DNA of 64,000 nt, from contig JASVEC010000028.1 of the NCBI GenBank assembly GCA_030770535.1, forward strand, positions 496,001 through 560,000, in the 5' to 3' direction. The notes below the pieces were generated by a model. That model worked only from the letters and a program-made list of their open reading frames with translations, was not told where the DNA came from and made no database searches. A program made the translations under genes and the position numbers. The DNA comes from Batkoa obscura (lineage: Eukaryota; Entomophthoromycota; Entomophthoromycetes; Entomophthorales; Batkoaceae). Positions 55,952 through 64,000 of this stretch are shown here, piece by piece (the first letter of the stretch is position 1; each line of letters begins with the position of its first letter).

Positions 55952-57822
55952 AAATATTAATAAAGCTATATTATCTAGATATCAACTGATAGATATTGTA
56001 TATAGATATAAATATATTCATTGTTAAAATTCAACCAACTATTATCTCTTTTAATTGAGCATCTTGAATTAAATTTTAAAAAAATGAATATACAAACAAA
56101 AAGGAACTTTTGGTGTAAAAAATCAATTAAATGAACGGGGTTTGCTTATATTATTAAAATAATATAAAATAAAATCCAATTTTAAGTAACACATTTATTT
56201 AATCATTAGCTTGAATTTGGAATTTAGAATTCTAGATTTATTAGATGCTTACTTAATCTAATTGAATATCTTAAGCTTAAACATTATTTGATAAATGATT
56301 CAAATGGAACTCAATTAACAGTTAGTAGTCCAAGTTCAAATCAATAGAATATTTGAAATTTGCTTCTATTCAAGTTAAAGAAGGTAGTACAAAGAAGTTG
56401 GTGTAAACTTTCGATTCAAAATTGAGATATCAACAATATGGAGTAAATATAGTTTATATTAAAGTCAAAAAGAATAATACAATAAATACTCAGGGCTTAT
56501 CAAATAAATGTATATGATTAAACCATAATTCATTAAATTTCAGATATTGTAAATGGTTTATTATATTTAAAAAATTGTTTTTACTTAAATTGTATATTCA
56601 TCAACTAATTTTTAAGGGATGTAAAAAATTGTATATAAATCTTCAGATTATTTAACAAATCTTAAAAACAAATACTGTATAATTACAATAACTTTAGTGG
56701 TTTTTGATAATGTGAGCATTTCAATAAACATATCATAAACTTATAAAGAACCAGAATATATGAACTACATAAATATGAAATAGAATATATCAACAAGTTT
56801 GTTTAAAAATAAATTTTATCAATTTTTATTACTAGATTACTAGAAAACTAGTATAATAGAAGGGATAAGTTGATTCTAATAAAGTCAAAGGGCTCTCTTT
56901 TTGTATATTAGTAGACGAAATTTTAATTAAGCATAAAATTGAGGGAGTGAAAAGGAAAGTTGATGAAGTAATTATAATAAAAAAAATATCGGAACGAAGT
57001 AAACATTAATTTCACTTTAAAATGATTATTTGTTACTGAATATAGAACATGTCTTATTAAACTAAAGTGTTATTTCCTGAGAAAGAAATGAAATTAACAC
57101 AAATGAAATTAAAGTGATTTGATAATTGATAACACACAACAACTTTGGAAACAAGTTTTTAAATATTTCAAATCACGTTGTTGACTGGAGAGGATTTGGA
57201 ATTCAATCTAAAAATAAAAACCATAAAACTTAACAAATCATAAAAGTTGATATTTGTTGACTTAGAATTTAATGAGAAAAAAATTAAATTATGTTCTTTG
57301 TATGCAAGTTGGAAAACTAAATGTATAAAAAGGAGCGGTAATTATCAATTGAATTCAAATGAACGTAATAAAGCATAAAATATAAAATATAAAACATAAA
57401 ATGTTAGTTCTATTAATTTTAATATAATAAAGTAGATAACAAAGAGACTTATTTTTATTTATTTACTATTTTAATATCATTTTAATACGAAATAATAGTC
57501 ATAAACTATACTTTTAATTTCTTTTTAAAGGATTATTAACTTTAAGCTGAAATAATGTTTTTAGTAACTCCTCGCTTTTATTAACTTAGTATACATTTTA
57601 CTAAATATAAATTAAAGGGGATAAAAAATTAGGTCAAATGATTTTTGCTTAAAATGTAATAATGCCATTCAGTAAAGTTTACTTAATATCAACAAAATAA
57701 AAATGTAAAAGTATAAAAAGCTATCAATTTGACTTTGAAACAAATCAAGTTATTATACTTAATTTTTAGGGGAGGACTTTTAGTTATATCAACTTAATTT
57801 TATTACTATTTCTTTAATCATT
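55952..57822. other. intergenic upstream of the beta-glucosidase
   Basis: 1.9 kb without a supported gene. A second TATA-like TATAAAAAGG near 57324 is not followed by an open frame. Confidence 0.5.
57712..57720 (+). promoter_or_regulatory. TATA box of the GH3 gene
   Basis: TATAAAAAG about 105 bases upstream of the ATG. Confidence 0.6.
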
Positions 57823-60138
57823 ATGCTTTTCTCTATCATTCCTTTAGTATTAGTTAGTGTTGTATTAGGTTCCAGATACCCTAACAATGTAGATTGGGAA
57901 CATCCTTGTGGACGTGGACATTTCAATGAAGGTCATGACGGTCAAGTTGAAAGGTTAATCTCCAAAATGAATTTACGTGAAAAAATCGGTCAATTATCCC
58001 AACTTAATATTGGTATTTTAATTAACAAAACTACTCAAGAATTAGATCCTAAACTTGTGGATTATTATGTTAATGAAATGCAAGTTGGTTCCTTTTTTAA
58101 TAATCTTGTTGATGGTACTGAAGCTGTACCACCAAGACCAGATAAATGGGTACGTGTAATGAATCAATTACAAGATGCTACTCAAAAAAATCGGTTAAAG
58201 ATTCCTATGCTTTATGGTTTAGATTCTGTCCATGGTGCTCATTACGTTTATGGTGCTACTATTTTCCCACAGCAATTAGGACAAGCTGCTACTTTTAATC
58301 GTACTTTAGTTAAAAAAATTGGTGAAATTACAGCTAAAGATACCAGAGCTGTTGGTGTCCATTGGAATTTCTCTCCAATTTTAGATATTGCTGTTAATAA
58401 ACAATGGCCAAGAGTTTATGAAACTTTTGGTGAAGATCCATACGTTGCTGCTGAATTAGGTAGAGAAACTATTGTTGGTTACCAAGGTTGTGGTAAAGAT
58501 TTAACTCGTCAAGATAAAGTAGCTGCTACTATGAAACATTTTATTGGTTATTCTTCTACTCGTTCTGGTAAAGATGTGGATGGTGCTTGGATGTCTGAAA
58601 GAATTGTCAATGATTATTTTAGACCAAGTTTCCAAGCCGCTGTTGAAGCTGGTATTGCTACTACTATGGAATCTTACTCTGATATTGATGGTGATCATTT
58701 AGTTAGCTCTAAACAATATTTAGTTGATTTACTTCGTAAGAAAATGAATTTTAAAGGTGCTTTAGTTACTGATTATCAACAAATTCAAAAATTACATGAT
58801 CCAATTCATATTGCTTCTTCTCAAGAAGATGCTGTTTATAAAGTAATGAAATTGGGTACTTTAGATATGTCCATGATTCCAAATGATATTACTTTTATTA
58901 CTATTTTGGAAGGCTTAATCAAAAAAGGTAGAATCTCAATGAACCTCATTGATAATAACGTACGTCGTATGCTCGTTTTGAAGAAAAAGTTAGGATTACT
59001 TGGTTCAACTGGTAAGGTAGATGTCAATTCACAATTGGTTAGAAGCATTGGATCTAAAGAAGATCGTCAAGTATCCTTAGATGCAGCAAGAGAATCTGTT
59101 ATTTTATTACATAATAAAAATAATGCTCTTCCACTTAAAAAAGGTCTTAAAGTATTAGTAACTGGTCCAACTGCTGATTCCATTAGTTACCAAACTGGTG
59201 GATGGACTTTCCAATGGCAAGGAACTAATAAAGATGAATGGTATCAAGGGAACGGAACTACCATCGTTGAAGGATTGAAGAAATTCGCTAGTGTCACCCA
59301 TTTACCTTCCATTGATATTAATGGAAACTGGATTGGTTCTGGTATCGATGGTGTTGTACGTGCTGCTAAAGATCATGATGCTATTGTAGTATGTATTGGT
59401 GAAGCTAATTATGCTGAATTCTTTGGAAATATAAGTGATATGGCTATCCATTATATGCAATTAAATATCCTTTATGCTTTAATTGGTAATACTGACAAAC
59501 CTGTCATTGCTGTAGTAAATCAAGGTAGACCAAGAGTTATTAATTCGAATATTGATCAAGCCAGTGGTGTTATCAACAATTTCTTAGCTGGACCATATGC
59601 AGGTCAAGCTATTGCTGAAGTTATCTTTGGTGAGACTAACCCATCCGGCAAATTACCACTTACCTACTCCAACAAAGTTAATGATAATACTCAAAACTAT
59701 TACCGTCGCTTTAATGAAGATAACCCAAAAAATTTATGGGATTTTGGTCATGGTTTATCTTATACTACTTTCTCTTACTCCAATATCACTCTTTCCAAAA
59801 ACGTTATGACTCCTCAAGACCATATTGTCGTTTCCGTTAAAGTAACTAACTCTGGTGCTATAGCTGGCAAAGAAACCGTATTGATGTATGTTACTGATGA
59901 ATACCGTACCATTTCACCCGAAATTAAAAAATTAAGAGGGTTTGAAAAGATACATTTAAATGCTGGAGAAACTAAAGAAGTTAAATTTGTTATCAATGTT
60001 AAAGATCTCGCTTTTGCTGGTTTAGATAACAAATACATTGCTGAAGAAGGCTCTTTCTATGTTACCATTAAAGATTCAAAAGCTCCGTTTGAATTAAAAG
60101 TTGGCTATGGTCGTGATACTTTCTACCTTGGAGAATAA
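57823..60138 (+). CDS. secreted GH3 beta-glucosidase
   Basis: Glycoside hydrolase family 3 enzyme of 771 residues, intronless, probably releasing glucose from beta-glucosides. Signal peptide MLFSIIPLVLVSVVLGS. The N-terminal TIM-barrel domain has the substrate-binding KHFIGY (Lys238-His239) and the nucleophile Asp317 in ALVTDYQQI, where many members have SDW. The second alpha/beta sandwich follows (PLKKGLKVLVTGPTADSISY), with NPSGKLPLTY and the fibronectin-III-like C-terminal domain (FGHGLSYTTFSYSNI...). Overall it resembles the Dictyostelium-type lysosomal/secreted beta-glucosidases. It is the longest frame in the window and intact. Confidence 0.95.
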   Translation: MLFSIIPLVLVSVVLGSRYPNNVDWEHPCGRGHFNEGHDGQVERLISKMNLREKIGQLSQLNIGILINKTTQELDPKLVDYYVNEMQVGSFFNNLVDGTEAVPPRPDKWVRVMNQLQDATQKNRLKIPMLYGLDSVHGAHYVYGATIFPQQLGQAATFNRTLVKKIGEITAKDTRAVGVHWNFSPILDIAVNKQWPRVYETFGEDPYVAAELGRETIVGYQGCGKDLTRQDKVAATMKHFIGYSSTRSGKDVDGAWMSERIVNDYFRPSFQAAVEAGIATTMESYSDIDGDHLVSSKQYLVDLLRKKMNFKGALVTDYQQIQKLHDPIHIASSQEDAVYKVMKLGTLDMSMIPNDITFITILEGLIKKGRISMNLIDNNVRRMLVLKKKLGLLGSTGKVDVNSQLVRSIGSKEDRQVSLDAARESVILLHNKNNALPLKKGLKVLVTGPTADSISYQTGGWTFQWQGTNKDEWYQGNGTTIVEGLKKFASVTHLPSIDINGNWIGSGIDGVVRAAKDHDAIVVCIGEANYAEFFGNISDMAIHYMQLNILYALIGNTDKPVIAVVNQGRPRVINSNIDQASGVINNFLAGPYAGQAIAEVIFGETNPSGKLPLTYSNKVNDNTQNYYRRFNEDNPKNLWDFGHGLSYTTFSYSNITLSKNVMTPQDHIVVSVKVTNSGAIAGKETVLMYVTDEYRTISPEIKKLRGFEKIHLNAGETKEVKFVINVKDLAFAGLDNKYIAEEGSFYVTIKDSKAPFELKVGYGRDTFYLGE

Positions 60139-60440
60139 GTTCTTGCTTAGCCATTTTTAAAGTTGGCTTTTGCATTTAGTTAAATAAAAATTAATTTATA
60201 AATTTATAAAATTTGAATGTTTTTAAAAGTTGAAAATTAGTTAAAATATATGAAATATGAAAATAAGATATTATTTTATTAATGACGTATTATCAATAGT
60301 TAATAGAGTACATACATTCAACTGAATTGTTGTATCTAAAGGCTTACTAACTTTATTGTGGTTACATTTAGGTCATTTCAAATAATCTGATTTTTGGGTA
60401 AAAAAGCTAATCATTGGTTGTGATAGATTTTTTTATATAT
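60139..60440. other. 3' flank of the GH3 gene
   Basis: A+T-rich, no feature. Confidence 0.5.
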
Positions 60441-60537
60441 GGGGATGTATTTTTTTGTTTAAGAATTTTACTAACAGTCTTTCCGCTCAAATAGCGCTTA
60501 AAAAATGGAAAAGTAATGAAACTAAAAAAATACCCCC
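60441..60537 (+). mobile_element. MITE, copy 18
   Basis: Full-length forward copy with ATAT on both sides (60437-60440, 60538-60541). Confidence 0.93.
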
Positions 60538-61339
60538 ATATGAGCAAATTTTTAATACATAAATACTTACTGCTTTTGTGTTTTTACCAATAGATTTGCC
60601 CAAATTCTTAGATTACTGAAGTGGAAGCTTATCATTAGCTTTAATATTATATCTCAGAGTATTGTAAGCTAAAGCAACAAAAGTGGATAATTTTCCATGA
60701 GACAACAACATTTCGGGTAGGGCGCTCTATGATCTTTCTTGTATTATTTCATTTTTTAAATTGAATTAAGCTTTAAAAGAGCTTACGTTTTCCAAAGAAG
60801 GACTTGATAATGCTCATTTTTATGCAGTATTTTAGCCGTCTTTATGGAACCTAAAATTTAAAAAACCAATACAAAATTAAAGTTATCTTTGTTTTTAAAA
60901 CTAATCAATCAAGTTAGTTGGCTTACATGTTATAAATATAACTAATGTATTGTTATATTAGGTAATAGATGATATTCAAATCTGTTGCTTTCCTTACCAA
61001 TATTTATTTCGAACTAATTGGCTTTTTCTAATTTTTAAAAAAATATTAGAATTTTAATTAAACAATATATTAATAAGAGCTATAACTTAAATACTAAAGC
61101 TAGAGATTGATATTGATTTTTACTATTATAGCTAAAAAGTAACCATCTACATAATCTTTAAAAAATACTCTTTATGCCAGGAATAATTTTAGCAAATCAC
61201 ATAGCTATTACAATGTTACGATTGTTCTATATGGAATAGCAATTTGTAATATAGCAATAGAAACAAGTATATAACTTTTTAATGTGTAAACAATTATATA
61301 TATGTTATATGATGGTAATTGAATAAAATAAAAGACATG
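60538..61339. other. intergenic, no gene seen
   Basis: Spacer before the second CAP/7TM block. Confidence 0.5.
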
Positions 61340-61365
61340 AATTTTTAAATAGACACAAGGCATAC

Positions 61366-61375
61366 TATAAAAAGG
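61366..61375 (+). promoter_or_regulatory. TATA box of CAP copy 2
   Basis: TATAAAAAGG, 80 bases upstream of the ATG, followed by GAAAATC and TAATAAAGT as in copy 1. Confidence 0.75.
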
Positions 61376-61454
61376 AAAATCTACTCTAATAAAGTCTACA
61401 ATCATTGTTTGTTGAGCAAATATATTCTATAATCAATATTCTAATTCTGACAAA

Positions 61455-61982
61455 ATGCATTTTCTTAATTTAAGCTTCCTTACTTTATTGTTAACTTCCA
61501 CTATTTATGGACAATCTACTGGCGAAGATTTTAGTCATGCTGTGCTTCGTATTGTTGATGAAAGAAGAGCAACCAGAGGCTTACCACCAATTCCATTTTC
61601 ATCCAAATTAACTAAAGTGGCTGAGGTCCATGCTCAAAACCAAGATGTAGCTAAAGTACCATTAACTCATGACTGGCATGGCGAATATGCATGTAGCATG
61701 GCTGATAGTGGACTCTGTATGTGGGATAAGCCTCTAAGAATAGCTGGATATGAGGACGCTGGATATGAATGTGGTTATAGTGGTGGTACTGATGATCCAA
61801 AATCTCTTGTCGATTCATGGGAAGGATCGCCAATGCATGCCCAAGTCTTATTTAATGAAGGCATATGGAATCAGCCTTGGGAGGCGGCTGGTGCTGGTAG
61901 ATCAGGAAATTATGGCTTTATGTGGTTTGGAAACCTTAAAGATGATTCTCCTAGTGGCACTCCTGAAGAAATTCGCCCTTAA
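61455..61982 (+). CDS. secreted CAP/PR-1 domain protein, copy 2
   Basis: A 175-residue paralog of the protein at 38694-39218, with the same signal peptide (MHFLNLSFLTLLLTSTIYG) and CAP core. It has one extra residue in the ADSGLCMWDK loop. Substitutions are scattered (for example RIVDERRATRGLPP versus RITNERRVARGLSP), while EVHAQNQ, LTHDWHGEYACSM and GNYGFMWFG are unchanged, which suggests both are still under selection. Intronless. It is convergent with the second 7TM gene. Secreted; function unknown. Confidence 0.92.
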   Translation: MHFLNLSFLTLLLTSTIYGQSTGEDFSHAVLRIVDERRATRGLPPIPFSSKLTKVAEVHAQNQDVAKVPLTHDWHGEYACSMADSGLCMWDKPLRIAGYEDAGYECGYSGGTDDPKSLVDSWEGSPMHAQVLFNEGIWNQPWEAAGAGRSGNYGFMWFGNLKDDSPSGTPEEIRP

Positions 61983-62720
61983 GTCCCTTTAGTCATTTAA
62001 ATTAAAGCAAAGCGAACTTGGCATTAACATTACATTTTTAAGTTCTTATTTTTTTAAAAAGAAACTTTGTATAGACATATATTTAAATCAAAAGTAAATA
62101 TTTATTATAAAGTTTGTGAAGGGATTATAGACTCTGATTCCTCTTTATAAACCTTCGGATATTTCAAGTTCAACTTATTTATTTATATTTATTTATAAAA
62201 TTTCATATAAAGTTAAACCAGATAATTTAGCTTTTAAATATCTAGTGATAATTATAATAATTTTGTATATGTTTATTAAGTATAGGTACAAGAATCATTT
62301 GAAAAATTTGTTACTTTGAAATAGATAGCTTGATCCTTAGTTTAAAATATTCAAGGGTTTATTTGTAATTAAAGGCTATATTATATATATTTATTGCCAT
62401 ACATTATTCTTTAAAAGGCAATATCTTAAGGAAGCACTACATAACCTTCTCAAGTGATTTTGCGGCTTTATACAATAATAAGTCTTTTATTTTAATAGTT
62501 TGATTTCCAAACGTTAGTATCTCTTGTACGTATTATAAACAATGTCATAACTCTTTAAATGTACGATATAATCCCATTTTATAACTGTATCTTAGGGGAT
62601 ATTAAAGTCTCATGAAACTCATATAATCTGTTAATTTTTAAATGCTATTAAGGATAAATTAAAGCCATCAATTACTTGAAACTACATTAAGTAAATTATA
62701 GCAATTATAAAGTACTATTT
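61983..62720. other. convergent intergenic, duplicated
   Basis: Matches 37833-38693 in reverse. Confidence 0.65.
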
Positions 62721-62818
62721 GAGGGTGTTTTTTTTGGTTTCATCACTTTTTCCATTTTTTAAGCGCTATTTGAGCGGAAAATTTGTTAGTAAAATTCTTA
62801 AACAAAAAATACATCCCC
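62721..62818 (-). mobile_element. MITE, copy 19
   Basis: Full-length reverse copy with ATTT on both sides (62717-62720, 62819-62822). The duplicated arm 1 has the uninterrupted site AGTACTATTTGTTAAAAAAT, near 37925. Confidence 0.95.
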
Positions 62819-62915
62819 ATTTGATAAAAAATATCATTAAAAAACTCAATTGCAGTTATTTTATTATTTGTTTATTATTTATTTAAAAATGGTTAATATA
62901 TTTTGAATTTCGCTT

Positions 62916-63926
62916 TTATCGAGAAATTATATCTTTGACTATTCTATTCAGATATTGTTGAGCATGTGTATTGGTAAGTAAAACAAAAAGAGCGGAAACA
63001 ATTCCAGAGCAACATAATAAGGAATTTGAAACAACAGCACTCAATGGAGTAGGACTAATATCGTAGGCTAAGTTAAGAATAGCAAATATAACGTCTGGTA
63101 GTAGACAGATAATATAACTTAATGTAAAGACAATTAGTTTAATTGTAGTAAATGTACGCTGTACTTTATATTGATTATCAGTATCACTAAATCGATTCAA
63201 TATTAATTTTTGATTTTGGGTAGAGTCATCATTTAATTTGGTATGTTCGCCTGGAAATTCATTCAATTTAAATACTGATGATGCAGGAATATTAATTGTT
63301 GTAGTAGGTTTAACTGCTTCACGATAAACATAAGTAACCTTGAAGTAACAAAATACAATAGTTATTAAAGACAACATACTGCGTATTACATAAGTAAAAT
63401 AGAAAAACAAATAATATGGTCGATTATCAAGCCCTGCACCAGCTTCATTGATTACTGTTAAACAAAACATATCTGTGCGAGACCAGCGATAAGTATGGTA
63501 ATGATAATTTCCTAAGGAAATACCAGATGCCAATAAAATAGAGATGGCAGATATAAAGTACCAAATCCAGTCTTTAAATTCCTTTTGATGACATACTTTC
63601 AAATACCTCATTATACTTAGAATGGCTACTAGCTCAATCGATGCTTCAATTAAAGCCATAGACAAGGTTAAATCAATAGGGCACCAAACATCATTTTTCA
63701 ACTCAGAAGGATCATACTTTATAATGATTGTACCAGCTTCAGATAAAATTATACGCAATATATTCCAAAGATAAAATACGATATCAGTGACTGAAATAAT
63801 GAATATCATAGTTAAATCACTGTTGACAAGCTTAAGTCCTAAACTTACAATAATACCTACAATTAAGTTCAATACTAATCCTATCAAAGACAGGACTAGC
63901 ATACTTATTTGGCCATCAGTTAACAT
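62916..63926 (-). CDS. rhodopsin-type 7TM receptor-like protein, copy 2
   Basis: A 336-residue intronless paralog of the receptor at 36822, about nine residues in ten identical by eye. It has the same seven hydrophobic segments, Cys82 and Cys155, and SIMRYLK after TM3. I take the ATG at 63926 because it aligns with copy 1; the frame is open 27 bases further but without ATG. Changes cluster in TM1-TM4 and TM6 (for example LIGASVEL to LIEASIEL; RGWIWYF to KDWIWYF), while the third inner loop is nearly unchanged. The ligand is unknown. Confidence 0.78.
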   Translation of the reverse strand: MLTDGQISMLVLSLIGLVLNLIVGIIVSLGLKLVNSDLTMIFIISVTDIVFYLWNILRIILSEAGTIIIKYDPSELKNDVWCPIDLTLSMALIEASIELVAILSIMRYLKVCHQKEFKDWIWYFISAISILLASGISLGNYHYHTYRWSRTDMFCLTVINEAGAGLDNRPYYLFFYFTYVIRSMLSLITIVFCYFKVTYVYREAVKPTTTINIPASSVFKLNEFPGEHTKLNDDSTQNQKLILNRFSDTDNQYKVQRTFTTIKLIVFTLSYIICLLPDVIFAILNLAYDISPTPLSAVVSNSLLCCSGIVSALFVLLTNTHAQQYLNRIVKDIISR

Positions 63927-64000
63927 TTTAATTATTGGAAATAGACTAAACAATTTTGGAGTGATTTGGCGTTTTTATATTGCTTCAAACTAATGAGTTG

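Larger units (their letters stand above)
61340..63990 (-). repeat. inverted segmental duplication, arm 2 (CAP + 7TM)
   Basis: Reverse counterpart of 36780-39330, complete from the CAP promoter to the receptor 5' flank. It differs mainly by point changes and by the MITE at 62721-62818. Confidence 0.88.

Noticed and set aside
2157-62818. Dispersed ~98 bp repeats as a CRISPR array or tandem satellite
   Set aside because: Copies are kilobases apart, occur in both orientations, have inverted ends and target duplications, and the host is a fungus.
62916-63953. Longer 345-residue form of receptor copy 2
   Set aside because: The extra nine residues begin at a TTG codon; the paralog starts at the ATG that aligns with 63926.

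Overview
The window is nuclear DNA of a fungus that is very rich in A+T. Its genes have many short introns (about 36-70 bases) with GT/AG ends. The gene content includes a Zn2Cys6 regulator, a homeobox protein of the Hoy1/Phx1 type, a Vac7-like vacuolar protein, Alg2 and Snx3, which rules out bacteria and animals. Rhodopsin-type 7TM receptors, secreted CAP/PR-1 proteins, F-box/LRR relics and one minor-spliceosome intron point to an early-diverging (zygomycete-grade) lineage. From memory of gene repertoires, Entomophthoromycotina such as Conidiobolus fits best. The species is inference.

Layout. 1-1.6 kb: 5' part of an S9A oligopeptidase (minus), then tRNA-Val(AAC). 2-6 kb: MITEs and a dead F-box/LRR gene. 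6.4-8.8 kb: ribosomal proteins L6 (plus) and L2/L8 (minus), tail to tail. 10.3-15.8 kb: minus-strand run of SNX3, an unidentified small protein, protein phosphatase 5, a Vac7-like protein and an unidentified protein. 16.5 kb: SDR oxidoreductase copy A. 17.4-22 kb: MITE-rich stretch with a solo LTR. 22-30 kb: Zn2Cys6 factor, DCAF11-type WD40 protein and fumarylacetoacetase. 31.9 kb: SDR copy B, inverted. 32.8-36.8 kb: a foldback element, a dead LRR gene and a decayed coding-like island. 36.8-39.2 kb: 7TM receptor and CAP protein, convergent. 41.4-45.4 kb: a periplasmic-binding-protein-like membrane protein and a regulator-like protein without a zinc cluster. 49.7-54.4 kb: homeobox gene, ALG2 and a small hydrophilic protein. 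55-56 kb: a MITE split by a second solo LTR. 57.8-60.1 kb: GH3 beta-glucosidase. 61.5-63.9 kb: an inverted second copy of the CAP/7TM pair.

Three themes stand out. First, protein phosphatase 5 contains an AT-AC intron with U12-type donor and branch-site motifs, and removing it restores the family sequence exactly. Second, two separate inverted segmental duplications are present (SDR locus; CAP+7TM locus). In the first, an ~840 bp core with gene and promoter is almost identical while both flanks have diverged strongly. Third, a ~98 bp MITE family with imperfect GGGG(A/G)TGT ends is present in about 20 copies. The duplicated loci give filled and empty sites that show a 4 bp A/T target duplication. 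The genes are mostly independent housekeeping or secretory units; there is no biosynthetic cluster.
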